From Planctomyces sp. (lineage in GTDB: Bacteria > Planctomycetota > Planctomycetia > Planctomycetales > Planctomycetaceae), in contig JAEUIH010000005.1 in assembly GCA_016795105.1 (NCBI GenBank), positions 71,220-135,219 of the forward strand: DNA of 64,000 nt, read 5' to 3'. Of this stretch, positions 1 to 8,546 are shown one piece after another (position 1 is the stretch's first letter; each line of letters starts with the position of its first letter). The notes under the pieces were generated by a model. That model made no database searches and was not told the origin of the DNA. It saw only the letters and a program-made list of their open reading frames with translations. The translations under genes were made by a program, and so were the position numbers.

Positions 1-654
1 TTACTGGCAGCCGGAATTGCCCACGAAGTCGGAAATCCACTGGCATCGATCAGTTCCATCGTTCAAATGCTCAGTCGCCGTAACCAGGACGATTATGTCA
101 AAGAACGCTTGCATATGGTGGATGGCCAGCTGCAGCGAATTCAGCGAACTCTGCGAGAACTAGTCGGTTTCAGCCGTCCAACCAACCAGCAGGCAACCTC
201 GGTCGATGTGCATGCCGCGATCAATGAAGCCATGAATATTGCCAAGTACTACAAACGCTGGAAAGGCAAAACGGTCTCCACAGAACTCGCACAGGGACTC
301 CCATTAATTCGGTCCGTTTATGATCAACTGGTCCAGGTTTTGCTAAATCTGATTCTCAACGCTCTTGATGCCACAGAAGAGGGTGCAACCATCACGTTGA
401 CAACGCAGCTGATTGCCGAAGACGGGGCCACTCCTGCAAGGATCTCCATTCTGATCCGTGATGAAGGACACGGGATTTCTGAAAATGCTCAGATTCAGAT
501 CTTCCAGCCCTACTTTACAACCAAATCGACGGGAACCGGCCTTGGGCTGTTCGTTTGCCGACAACTCGTCCAGCAAACTCTGCGTGGTGAAATCCGTCTG
601 GTCAATTCATCCACCTCCGGCACAACCTTCGAAGTCCTCCTCCCAGTCGCCTAA
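1..654 (+). CDS. Sensor histidine kinase, C-terminal part (cut by window start)
   Basis: The reading frame is open from base 1, so the gene starts before the window; 217 codons are visible. They cover the catalytic core of a two-component histidine kinase. The H-box (AGIAHEVGNPLASISSIVQ) has its phospho-acceptor His at bases 22-24. An HATPase_c domain follows, with an N-box (NLILNALDA), a G1 box (DEGHGI), an F-box around FQPYFTTK and a G2 box (GTGLGLFVC). The FQPYFTTKSTGTGLGL stretch resembles NtrB/ZraS-type kinases that pair with sigma-54 activators. The kinase autophosphorylates and passes phosphate to a response regulator, which is not in view. No receiver domain follows; the stop is at 652-654. 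The sensor part is outside the window, so the signal is unknown. Confidence 0.93.
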   Translation, partial: LLAAGIAHEVGNPLASISSIVQMLSRRNQDDYVKERLHMVDGQLQRIQRTLRELVGFSRPTNQQATSVDVHAAINEAMNIAKYYKRWKGKTVSTELAQGLPLIRSVYDQLVQVLLNLILNALDATEEGATITLTTQLIAEDGATPARISILIRDEGHGISENAQIQIFQPYFTTKSTGTGLGLFVCRQLVQQTLRGEIRLVNSSTSGTTFEVLLPVA

Positions 655-663
655 CCCCAAAAT

Positions 664-906
664 GCAGGATGGTTATTCCTGCCCGTCCCGCACTGGTTCG
701 AATGCTGCAGCGACGCAACAGCGGCTCACTAAGTAGGATGGGCATTCCTGCCCGTCCCGCCCTGGTTCGAATGCTGCAGCGGCGCAGAAGCGGCTCGGGC
801 AGGAATGCCCAAGCTACATTTGTCCCTCACTGGTTCGAGTGCTGCAGCGGCGCAGTAGCGGCTCGGGCAGGAATGCCCAAGCTACAATTTGTCCCTCACT
901 GGTTCG
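664..906. repeat. 69-bp intergenic tandem repeat, about 3.5 copies
   Basis: The word CTGGTTCG recurs at 693, 762, 830 and 899, giving a 68-69 bp period. Each unit carries GGGCAGGAATGCCC or its complement, so single units can fold. It fills the space between the kinase and the ParA gene (655-1108), where no gene is supported. A reverse-complement copy lies at 9893-9971 and a partial one at 1937-1963, so this is a dispersed family. Confidence 0.85.
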
Positions 907-1108
907 GCGGAACTTGCGGAAGCGACTCCTCAAAACGGCCATTCCTGCCTTCCTAAGCCCCCCTTGAAGCAGACGATTTAACGTGGAGCATCGAACAGGG
1001 CGAATTGAAGCGACCTCATCTGTCCGATGACAGGGCAGACAGTCTATAGTCTCGGGTCGCGGTTGATTGTTGCAGAATTGTCAATTCAAGGTGGACAGGA
1101 ATCGGGGC

Positions 1109-1927
1109 ATGCGAAGCATCGCTGTGATGAATCAGAAGGGCGGCGTAGGGAAGACAACATCGAGCGTTAACCTTGCCGCTTCACTGGCTCGAAAGGGCCG
1201 AAAAGTGTGTGTGATCGACCTTGACCCTCAGGGACACGCATCATTCCATCTTGGTATTGAAGCCGGTCCGGAAATGACAACCGTTTACGATGTATTTTCG
1301 CAGCAGACGAATCTGGATGAAGCCCGGCAGCTTGTCGCAGAGAATCTGTCTGTGGTGCCTTCGAATATCGATCTGGCAGCCACCGAAGTTGAACTCGCAG
1401 GCGTTCCCGGACGTGAATTCATTCTGAGGAATGCAATGCAGCACTGGAAAGACCAGAATCGGTTCGACTATGTCATCATGGACTGCCCGCCATCACTCGG
1501 CATCCTCACGATCAACGCACTCTCAACTGTGGGCGAAGTGTTTATTCCTCTTCAGCCGCACTTCTTCGCTCTGCAGGGACTGTCCAAGCTGTTCGAAACA
1601 ACAGCGCTGGTAAAACGACGCCTGAATCGCGACCTGAAAGTCACCGGAGTGATGCTGTGCTTATATGAATCGGGCACCCGACTGGCAGCCGATGTCACTG
1701 AAGACCTGAAGATGTTTCTGAAGTCGAGTGATGGCGATGCTCCATGGGCACAAGCCAGAATTTTCAGAACCCGAATTCGTCGCAACATCAAGCTGGCCGA
1801 AGCCCCCAGCTTTGGACAGTCGATCTTCGACTACGCCCCAAGCTGCCCGGGAGCTCAGGACTATGAAGGTCTTGCAGATGAAGTTGCAGCCATGGAACAA
1901 ACCCTTTCCATCCCCAAAGCCGCCTAA
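1109..1927 (+). CDS. ParA/MinD-family P-loop ATPase
   Basis: A 272-residue protein of the ParA (CbiA-type, deviant Walker A) family. Visible motifs are KGGVGKTT at the N-terminus, the A' motif [11 protein letters not shown] and Walker [11 protein letters not shown]. Such ATPases position DNA, plasmids or protein complexes through ATP-driven dimerisation on the nucleoid. The ATG at 1109 ([12 protein letters not shown]) is preferred over the upstream in-frame start at 1067, because family members begin just before the P-loop and AGGAATCGGGG lies upstream. No parB or parS is visible nearby, so a solitary role (cell-envelope or cluster positioning) is as likely as chromosome partition. Confidence 0.9.
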   Translation: MRSIAVMNQKGGVGKTTSSVNLAASLARKGRKVCVIDLDPQGHASFHLGIEAGPEMTTVYDVFSQQTNLDEARQLVAENLSVVPSNIDLAATEVELAGVPGREFILRNAMQHWKDQNRFDYVIMDCPPSLGILTINALSTVGEVFIPLQPHFFALQGLSKLFETTALVKRRLNRDLKVTGVMLCLYESGTRLAADVTEDLKMFLKSSDGDAPWAQARIFRTRIRRNIKLAEAPSFGQSIFDYAPSCPGAQDYEGLADEVAAMEQTLSIPKAA

Positions 1928-1936
1928 AAAATCAAA

Positions 1937-2006
1937 TGTAGGTTGGGCATTCCTGCCCGACCACATCCCTGCTGCGTTCCCCTGCTGCGTTCCCCTGCTG
2001 CGTTTG
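1937..2006. repeat. Dispersed-repeat copy plus 13-bp tandem repeat
   Basis: GTAGGTTGGGCATTCCTGCCC is a copy of the family at 664-906. It is followed by three consecutive 13-bp units (CCTGCTGCGTTCC) starting at 1968, 1981 and 1994. This fills the gap between the ParA gene and the next gene; no CDS is supported here. Confidence 0.75.
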
Positions 2007-2114
2007 TCCGTTCCCTGCCCGACCACACCCCTGCCTGTTGTCCACAGGCTTTGTTGGCTATGATTTGAGACCTGTGTGCTCAGCTCAACCACCATTTCAC
2101 TGAAGGACTCCGCT

Positions 2115-2453
2115 GTGACATCCTCAGCTTCATCCTCTCAGCAGGCTTCTGCTGTCCCCGTTGTTCTCCCGGGCGGCCCAATGAACCGCGAACAGGTGAT
2201 CCAGCAATATTTCCTGGAACATCGAGCAAAGCTGCTGGATGTCGCTGCCTTTCTGGATCGAATTGATAGAGCCACAGCTTCATCGCCTCAGGTTGACTTT
2301 CGAGACGCTGCGTTTCGTCAGGCCGTGAATCTGCTGACAGACGGCAAACCTCAGCGAACAAAGCGAATCCTGGAACTACTTAGTGATTTCTCCTCCGACT
2401 TGCCTCAATCTGCTCACGGCATGAAGGGTGCCAGTGGAGCGGTTCGTACCTGA
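2115..2453 (+). CDS. Small protein of unknown function
   Basis: I do not recognise this family. The 112-residue protein has a low-complexity Ser/Ala-rich start and then a compact, probably helical segment from MNREQVIQQYF to the end. The GTG at 2115 is chosen because AAGGA lies at 2103-2107, 7 nt upstream; an ATG at 2181 and a GTG at 2076 share the frame but lack a good ribosome-binding site. It sits about 110 bp upstream of the TatD-like hydrolase on the same strand and may be co-transcribed with it. No signal peptide or membrane segment is seen. Confidence 0.6.
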   Translation: MTSSASSSQQASAVPVVLPGGPMNREQVIQQYFLEHRAKLLDVAAFLDRIDRATASSPQVDFRDAAFRQAVNLLTDGKPQRTKRILELLSDFSSDLPQSAHGMKGASGAVRT

Positions 2454-2561
2454 TGAAAATGTTGGCCCATGGAGTGGATGGTCCGCTGAATTCTGCATCT
2501 CCCTGTTCTGGCTGGCAATTCAACATCTGGCCGGTAAACGAACATCTGACTGGTGAGCGCC

Positions 2562-3359
2562 ATGAAGTACATTGACCCGCATATTCATATGGTGTCGCGA
2601 ACGACGGACGACTATCAGAGAATGGCTCAGTCCGGCTGCATTGCCGTGACCGAGCCGGCGTTCTGGGCCGGTTTTGACAGATCATCAGCACAGGGTTTCT
2701 TTGATTACTATCGTCAACTCACAGAATACGAGCCTCGACGAGCAGCACAGTTTGGGATCAAACACTTTACCTGGCTGTGCATCAATCCGAAGGAAGCGGA
2801 TGATCCCGGGTTTGCCCGCGAAGTGATTGCCCTGATCCCGGAATTCCTCAAAAGAGACACCGTCCTGGGGATCGGTGAAATCGGACTCAATAAAAACACC
2901 CGCAATGAACTGACGATTCTGGAAGAACAAATCGCACTGGCAGAAACCCACAACCAACTGATCCTTGTTCACACTCCACACCTGGAAGACAAGCTGAAGG
3001 GGACTCGACTGATCATGGACGCCCTGCAGGCCAGCCGGATCGACCCCGGCCGGATTCTGATTGATCATGTTGAAGAGCACACCGTCGCAGAGGTACTCGA
3101 TCGAGGCTTCTGGGCCGGAATGACCCTGTACCCTGACACCAAGATGACCCCACAGCGAGCAGCCGATGTGATCGAAATGTACGGCTCGGAACGCATCTGG
3201 ATGAACTCTGCCGGGGACTGGGGCTGCAGTGATCCTCTGGCCGTCCCCAAAGCCAGACTTGAGATGAAACGTCGCGGCCACAGCGACGAATTGATCGACC
3301 GCGTGACGCTCGACAATCCACGCAAATTCCTCAACCAATCCCCAAAGTTTAACGGCTAG
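2562..3359 (+). CDS. TatD-like metal-dependent hydrolase
   Basis: A 265-residue amidohydrolase-superfamily TIM-barrel protein. Metal-ligand motifs appear in the expected order: DPHIHM (HxH), GEIGL (Glu), [13 protein letters not shown] and [11 protein letters not shown] (terminal Asp). TatD relatives are metal-dependent phosphoesterases or nucleases, but this branch is also close to the hydrolases of ebo-type clusters, so the substrate is uncertain. The ATG at 2562 follows GGTGAG; a GTG at 2553 is in frame and would add three residues. None of the other ebo genes is visible nearby. Confidence 0.82.
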   Translation: MKYIDPHIHMVSRTTDDYQRMAQSGCIAVTEPAFWAGFDRSSAQGFFDYYRQLTEYEPRRAAQFGIKHFTWLCINPKEADDPGFAREVIALIPEFLKRDTVLGIGEIGLNKNTRNELTILEEQIALAETHNQLILVHTPHLEDKLKGTRLIMDALQASRIDPGRILIDHVEEHTVAEVLDRGFWAGMTLYPDTKMTPQRAADVIEMYGSERIWMNSAGDWGCSDPLAVPKARLEMKRRGHSDELIDRVTLDNPRKFLNQSPKFNG

Positions 3360-3495
3360 CCGCAGGCGTCTGCGAAGTTTAGCGGCCAGCCGCAGGCGTC
3401 AACGCAACTTATCGCCAGCCGCAGGCGTCAACGCAACTTATCGCCAGCCGCAGGCGTCAGCGCAACTTCGCGACGAGGCGCAGGCTCCACCGCAC
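3360..3495. repeat. 29-30 bp tandem repeat downstream of the hydrolase
   Basis: GCAGGCGTC recurs at about 3362, 3392, 3421 and 3450. The unit is about 29 bp and contains CCAGCCGCAGGCGTC followed by AACGCAACTTATCG; a degenerate unit ends near 3490. Units are contiguous with no spacers, so this is not a CRISPR array. From 3496 to 3759 I see no supported gene. Confidence 0.8.
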
Positions 3496-3759
3496 TACCG
3501 TTCAACGAAACACAACCACAACCTCCTCAAATCTCTTCAAGAACGCGTCCTGCATCCGATCCAACCAACCATTAGAGCGGCACTCTTTTCATTCGCACAG
3601 TCTTCCTTTGATCACTCACAAGTTGATGCGATTACGACATCCCGGGACTCTCCACGAATGAAAAGGCACGACAATCCGGTCGGACGTAACATCCGACCGG
3701 ATCGTGTGGAGGCACGACATGCGAAGCCCGGTATATGGTTTCTTTGTCGCGGTCTGTAA

Positions 3760-4605
3760 TCAGGACCTGGATTTCCCCTTGCCTGACGATTTTTCTGCGG
3801 ACTCATTCTTTCGAGACATTCCACGATTCTCAGCAAGCTGCTTCTTTTGCGAACTTGTCAGCACTTCCTCGAACTCCAGTTCCATCGCAGCACGAAATTC
3901 ACTCAGAGCATTTTCAAGTGAATCAAGCTTCTTTTGTTTCGAGTCCCGAATTGCGAAGATTTGCTCCTTCTGTTCGTCGGTGAGTTCCAGAGCACTGTAG
4001 CCTGCTGGCAATCGCCGATTTGGTGATGGAAGATTCGATTTCTTTGGCGTGCTCGGCTTTTTGGACTCCGAGTCCTCCGCGTCCTCCGAGTCTGACTTCT
4101 TCGTGTCAGAGGCCTTGTCCTTTGCCGTCGGCTTCTGTTTCGCTGGCGTCTTGCCTTTAGCTTTGCTCTTCCCTGCATTACCCGCCTCTTCGTCGCTCGA
4201 CTCTTCATCGCCTGCGTCTTCACGACTAGAGTCTTCACCGCTGGATTCTTCATCACCAGACACACGATCGACGGATGTCAGGTAGGGCATGGCAGCGGCG
4301 GCAACGACTTCGATCTGACCAGCAGATTTCTCCTGAGCCCCTTCAAGGCAGGAAGCTTCCACGAACGCGTCCGGAACCGAACGCAACTCTGGCTCTTTCG
4401 CTCCACTGGCGGTCTTCAACAAGAGACCTGATCCAGCCAAAAGCGTCACGCAAACCGCCGTGACTCCCCATCGTCGAAATCGAGTCGACTGTCCGCCGCA
4501 GAGTGTCGAGCAACCGACTGCGGCGAGCGGATCGACCACATGCGGTGAACTTGTAACGACTGACGCTGGAACTGCTTCCGAGCCAGAACACTGTTGATTC
4601 TCCAT
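3760..4605 (-). CDS. Membrane-anchored acidic/Lys-rich protein with LTXXQ-like C-terminus
   Basis: A 281-residue protein. It has a hydrophobic segment near residues 48-66 (GVTAVCVTLLAGSGLLL), a long low-complexity middle rich in Ser, Glu, Asp and Lys (roughly 118-195), and a helical C-terminal domain. The latter contains LELTDEQKEQIFAI and VLTSSQKKQL, which resemble the repeated LTxxQ motif of Spy/CpxP-like periplasmic proteins. Its role is probably envelope-associated, but the partner is unknown. AGGAG lies 8 nt upstream of the ATG. The gene stands alone and diverges from the secreted protein at 4925. Confidence 0.72.
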   Translation of the reverse strand: MENQQCSGSEAVPASVVTSSPHVVDPLAAVGCSTLCGGQSTRFRRWGVTAVCVTLLAGSGLLLKTASGAKEPELRSVPDAFVEASCLEGAQEKSAGQIEVVAAAAMPYLTSVDRVSGDEESSGEDSSREDAGDEESSDEEAGNAGKSKAKGKTPAKQKPTAKDKASDTKKSDSEDAEDSESKKPSTPKKSNLPSPNRRLPAGYSALELTDEQKEQIFAIRDSKQKKLDSLENALSEFRAAMELEFEEVLTSSQKKQLAENRGMSRKNESAEKSSGKGKSRS

Positions 4606-4924
4606 GATTCATTCTCCTGTTGTAAAACCAAGCTGCAGACACACCAGGCAAATCATTGCGATTAGCCTTACGGGTAGTGTTGTACCTACACCATAAACCT
4701 TTGCAATACCCAGGGCAGTGTCGAGTGTCGCTTTTTTTAAAAAAACGATGGTCCGAGATTTCTATGCTTCAACGTCATGCGGCCGAAAAACACTCGATTG
4801 GTGACTTTCCTTTCGATTCAGGGACGCCATACTGACACAGCAATGGATCTGCAGCCTGCAGCAGATTGAGAGGCGTTTTTCCTTCCGGTTCGTTTGGGCC
4901 TCTGTTTTTCAAATGGAGAACACA
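4606..4924. other. Intergenic region between divergent genes
   Basis: About 320 bp separate the two divergent starts and should hold both promoters. An AT-rich tract (TTTTTTTAAAAAAA, about 4734-4747) is the only conspicuous element. I could not assign convincing -35/-10 boxes by eye. Confidence 0.5.
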
Positions 4925-6022
4925 ATGAAAAGACAATTCGGGTGTTTGATAGCCGCTGCGGCGGTGTTTTCATCAACGGGCGCTTCGGCGGCGGATCAGT
5001 ACGGACTTGAGCGAGGCACGGCAGACGTAAAATCGGCAACAACGCTGGCGTTTGGTCCGGAAGACATCTTATTCATTGGTGATTCAAAATCGGCAGCAGT
5101 CTTTGCCGTGGCAACTGGCGATACTGAAGGTGACGCTGCGTCAGCAAAAATCAACGTTGCCGACATCGGAACCAGCCTCGCCAGCCTGCTGGAAGCGAAG
5201 AAAGTCACCGTGAACGACCTGGCCGTGAATCCCGGAACCGGCTCAGCTTTTCTGGCCGTCACAGCAGACGACAAAGCAGCGATTGTTAAAGTCGATGGCG
5301 GCGGGAAGATGACTCCGCTTTCTCTCGATGAAGTTCGTTTCGCGAAAGTCAGCCTGAAAGACGCTCCGGAAGATAAAGTTGTCACGACAGGACGCCGCTC
5401 ACGCAACAACCGAGATGACGCGATTACTGATATCGCCTACTTTGAAGGCAAGATTCTGGTTTCAGGGCTCTCGTCTTCAGCCGCTCCTTCGGCACTTCGC
5501 GAGCTGAGCTTTCCGTTTGCAACCGCGGACAGCGGCGTCAGTGTGGAAATCTACCACGCTGCTCACGGTAAGAGTGAAGACTATGCTGCAATGCGGACAT
5601 TTGTGCCAATCATGATTGACGGTGAACCCAACGTTGTCGGAGCATATGTCTGTACGCCGCTCGTTCGAGTTCCCGTAAAGGAACTCGAAGGCGCTGCTGA
5701 AAAGGTTCGCGGAACCACAGTCGCAGAGTTAGGCAACCGCAATCGCCCTCTCGACCTGATCTCCTACTCCAAAGAAGGCAGTCAGTTCCTGCTGCTCAGC
5801 AACAGTGACCGCGGTGTAATGAAGATTTCCACAGACGGAATCAAGGAGAACAAGGGACTGACTGAACCCGTATCCGGCGGCGGCACAGCAGGCCAGAAAT
5901 TCGAATCGATTGCTGTCTTTGAAGGCGTCGTACAGATGGACAAACTCAATGACACCACAGCTCTGATTCTGACTCAGTCCGATACAGACGTCCTGAATCT
6001 GAAGACCGTTGAACTGCCCTGA
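4925..6022 (+). CDS. Secreted protein of unknown function, beta-propeller-like
   Basis: A 365-residue exported protein. The signal peptide is MKRQFGCLIAAAAVFSSTG with likely cleavage after ASAA (Asp-Gln at the mature start). The mature part has recurring short segments of the form xxLAFGPEDILFIGD, VNDLAVNPGTGSAFLAV and ITDIAYFEGKILVSG, which look like propeller blades. No catalytic motif is recognised. GGAGA at 4915-4919 supports the ATG at 4925 over an in-frame ATG at 4913. It is transcribed alone and ends in a strong terminator at 6059. Confidence 0.8.
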   Translation: MKRQFGCLIAAAAVFSSTGASAADQYGLERGTADVKSATTLAFGPEDILFIGDSKSAAVFAVATGDTEGDAASAKINVADIGTSLASLLEAKKVTVNDLAVNPGTGSAFLAVTADDKAAIVKVDGGGKMTPLSLDEVRFAKVSLKDAPEDKVVTTGRRSRNNRDDAITDIAYFEGKILVSGLSSSAAPSALRELSFPFATADSGVSVEIYHAAHGKSEDYAAMRTFVPIMIDGEPNVVGAYVCTPLVRVPVKELEGAAEKVRGTTVAELGNRNRPLDLISYSKEGSQFLLLSNSDRGVMKISTDGIKENKGLTEPVSGGGTAGQKFESIAVFEGVVQMDKLNDTTALILTQSDTDVLNLKTVELP

Positions 6023-6058
6023 GATTGCAAAATGTAAATTACCACAATCTGATTTTCC

Positions 6059-6091
6059 GAAGAGGCCAGGGTCACCCTGGCCTCTTCTTTT
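6059..6091 (+). terminator. Rho-independent terminator
   Basis: A perfect 13-bp stem (6059-6071 with 6075-6087, GC-rich, 3-nt loop TCA) is followed by TTTT. It lies 36 bp after the stop of the secreted protein. Confidence 0.9.
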
Positions 6092-6228
6092 GGACTTCTC
6101 AGAAAACTCCGCAACTTTTTCTTGCCATTTTCAGGTTGTTTTGCGTAGTCTAAGTGAGCTCTTTCCCGAAACATGGAATAATAGTTCTCAGTGACGCGAA
6201 CCTTTCCTATCTGATCCTCAGAATTCAA

Positions 6229-6714
6229 ATGCCAATTTCCCCGTCAACACAATCCCGCCAGCAATTTTCGGCCACCGGCCGATCGTTGGGCGACTCAGTA
6301 AAATCACTGAGCCTGCGGATTGCAGTTGTTCTGGGTACGCTGATCAGCATCTCACTCACGTCGTCTTCTGCTTTTGCGGACACCTGCGGTGATTATCTGT
6401 ATCGCAACGGCCATCCCGTGAGTGCTCATGGTCATATGAACCATCATTCGGAGGTTCCGGCTGATCCAAACGCTCCTGAACCTACGGGGTTCTCACAAAA
6501 GAAACTGCCCTGCAACAGTCCGTCCTGCCGAGGTCAATCAACACCTCTGGCTCCGGTTCCTGTCCACGTCGAGTTTTCCAGATACTCTGACCCTGCAAGT
6601 TTGCTGGATGAGCTGATGCTCGTCGCAACGGGTCGAGGTCCAACATGTGTACCGGTCTCTGAACGAGGCGAGCTCCTTGTCGCGACCGATATCTTTCGAC
6701 CGCCTCGCGGCTGA
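6229..6714 (+). CDS. Secreted His-rich small protein, unknown function
   Basis: The protein has 161 residues from the ATG at 6229; the frame extends upstream to 6154 but that part reads like leader. The signal segment is LRIAVVLGTLISISLTSSS ending AFAD. The mature start carries a His-rich stretch (HPVSAHGHMNHHSE) that could bind a metal, and Cys pairs (CGD, CNSPSC). I do not recognise the family. The last third contains LLVATDIFRPPRG, a tail that looks conserved rather than random. Nothing in the neighbourhood indicates a function. Confidence 0.68.
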   Translation: MPISPSTQSRQQFSATGRSLGDSVKSLSLRIAVVLGTLISISLTSSSAFADTCGDYLYRNGHPVSAHGHMNHHSEVPADPNAPEPTGFSQKKLPCNSPSCRGQSTPLAPVPVHVEFSRYSDPASLLDELMLVATGRGPTCVPVSERGELLVATDIFRPPRG

Positions 6715-7084
6715 GCTTCCATCGCAGTGTCGGCCGATCTGCAGCTGCAGTTCAGCCTCGACCCTCGGCGTAGCACAACTCGGTCTTCGTCTGCTTGCTA
6801 AGTTTCAGTCTGTGAATTTCACTTTCTGATTCCTGACCGAGCAGAACGCTTCCCTGGAGCTTTCAGCAGCCCCGTCAGTTCAGCAGATTCACTCGTGATC
6901 AGCGGAACTGCTGCGCTCTGAAAAAGCTATCCGTCGATGGTTCAGGCCGCCTGTACTCAGGCAATCGGTCCCTGCTGAATCCGGAAAACACTTGCAGCAC
7001 AACAAGTGTGCCCGTTCCTTTCTGCCCCGTTTATTTTCTCCCGCGCATATTTTCGCGCGATTTTGATTCTGAAAGGTCACCCTT
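6715..7084. other. Leader region upstream of the DUF1559 gene
   Basis: 370 bp without a supported gene. AAAGG at about 7072-7076 is the ribosome-binding site for the ATG at 7085. A pyrimidine-rich stretch followed by GCGCATATTTTCGCGC at about 7044-7059 could form a weak hairpin. No promoter boxes could be assigned with confidence. Confidence 0.45.
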
Positions 7085-8038
7085 ATGAAGAAGTCTTCTC
7101 GTCTCAACCGCGGATTCACACTCATCGAACTGCTGGTTGTCATTGCCATCATTGCAATTCTCATCGCATTGCTGCTGCCTGCCGTTCAACAGGCACGTGA
7201 AGCAGCCCGCAGAACACAATGCAAGAATAATCTCAAACAGCTTGGCATCGCGATCCACAACTACCACGACACCTATAGCTGCATTCCCATCGCAGACGTC
7301 AACGGAGCAGTCAATCCCGTGTCGGCACATGCTCGACTGCTGCCTTACATTGAGCAGTCAAATCTGTACAACCTGGTTGACTTCAATGTTCCGTACGATC
7401 ATGTCAACAACACTGTTCCTCGAAACACCGAACTGCCTGCGTTCCGTTGTCCATCAGATCCGACGGCATTACCAGCTACGATTGGCGGGCGAAACAACTA
7501 CTTTTGGAACGCCGGGTCCGGCATCGTGATGTATGCAGCTGGTCAGGCAGGACAACCCGCTTCGAATGGGGTTGTGTTCCACAATCTCAGAATTCGGTTC
7601 GCTGACATCACTGACGGTCTGAGCAACACAGCCGCAATGTCGGAGAAGATGACTGGCGATGGCAACAACGGGATTTCATCGCCTCGGACAGACACCTATC
7701 GCCCCGGGACTTACCCAAACAGTGCTGACGAAGCTCTGATTCAGTGCAACGCCACCAACGTCACAGATCTGTCGCTTCAGGGGTATTCCAACGTCGGCGG
7801 TCCTTGGCTGCAGCAGTATCACTCTACAAACCAATACAACCATGTGCTTCCGCCAAATGGTCGATCCTGCATGTTTCCTCCGGGACGCATTGCCACGACT
7901 GCGAACAGCCAGCACACGGGTGGAATTCAGACTCTTCTCTGTGATGGATCTGCGCGGTTCGTCTCAGAAAACGTGGACCTGAAAACGTGGCGAAGCCTCG
8001 GCAGCATCAATGGTGGTGAAGTACTTGGTGAATTCTAA
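7085..8038 (+). CDS. DUF1559 prepilin-type protein
   Basis: A 317-residue protein of the planctomycete DUF1559 family (SBP_bac_10). It starts with a type IV prepilin leader (SSRLNRGFTLIELLVVIAII), processed before Phe, followed by the hydrophobic helix and the family signature AVQQAREAARRTQCKNNLKQ. The C-terminal LLCDGSARFVSENVD, the H-x-DGS-like box, is also typical. Members are pseudopilin-like surface proteins present in many copies per planctomycete genome and are thought to act in attachment or macromolecule uptake. It is followed 60 bp later by a lipoprotein gene, the usual pairing. Confidence 0.95.
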   Translation: MKKSSRLNRGFTLIELLVVIAIIAILIALLLPAVQQAREAARRTQCKNNLKQLGIAIHNYHDTYSCIPIADVNGAVNPVSAHARLLPYIEQSNLYNLVDFNVPYDHVNNTVPRNTELPAFRCPSDPTALPATIGGRNNYFWNAGSGIVMYAAGQAGQPASNGVVFHNLRIRFADITDGLSNTAAMSEKMTGDGNNGISSPRTDTYRPGTYPNSADEALIQCNATNVTDLSLQGYSNVGGPWLQQYHSTNQYNHVLPPNGRSCMFPPGRIATTANSQHTGGIQTLLCDGSARFVSENVDLKTWRSLGSINGGEVLGEF

Positions 8039-8097
8039 GTTCTCCTCCGTTCATTCTTAGCCTGACCAACAGATACCTTTGCAACGATATCGCCACG

Positions 8098-8520
8098 ATG
8101 AAACTGATGGATCTTGAAACTATGACATATCCGGTTTTGCAGCCCGCGGATCGTGGGCTGCCATTTCTTCGCAGAATCAACCTGATTCTCTGCATCCTGA
8201 TCTTCAGCATTGCAGGCTGCGGAAGCAGCGAAACTGCTCCGTACCCGCTCGATCAGGAACTTGCTCGGGCTTCCGTCGAAAAAGCCATGCAGGCATGGGT
8301 AGATGGAAAGACCCCCAAAGATCTGAAACCGGAAATCATCATTGGTGACTCCGGGTGGGAGCAGGGTCGGAAACTCGTGTCGTTCGAGGTCATTCATGAA
8401 GAAGAAACTTCGGACGGTTCCAATCTGCATATTCGAGTGATGCGAAAGTTCGACTCCGGTGAATCAAAGGTGACCTACATCGTGGGCACCTCACCGGTCA
8501 TTACCATTTTCCCACAATAA
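8098..8520 (+). CDS. Lipoprotein paired with the DUF1559 protein
   Basis: A 140-residue protein with a lipoprotein signal: a hydrophobic run ILCILIFSI then the lipobox IAGC (Cys about residue 41 from the first ATG, or 33 from the in-frame ATG at 8122). The mature domain begins YPLDQELARASVEKAMQAW, a short cystatin-like or NTF2-like fold by appearance. Lipoproteins of this type commonly follow DUF1559 genes in planctomycetes; function is unknown. Confidence 0.8.
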   Translation: MKLMDLETMTYPVLQPADRGLPFLRRINLILCILIFSIAGCGSSETAPYPLDQELARASVEKAMQAWVDGKTPKDLKPEIIIGDSGWEQGRKLVSFEVIHEEETSDGSNLHIRVMRKFDSGESKVTYIVGTSPVITIFPQ

Positions 8521-8546
8521 CTGCGAATTATTTGGCGAGTATAGTT

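Noticed and set aside
690-906. tRNA-like T-arm motif GGTTCGAATGC repeated four times
   Set aside because: No acceptor, D or anticodon arm around it; it is part of a 69-bp intergenic repeat.
3360-3490. CRISPR-like periodic repeat
   Set aside because: Units of about 29 bp are contiguous with no unique spacers, and no cas genes are present.
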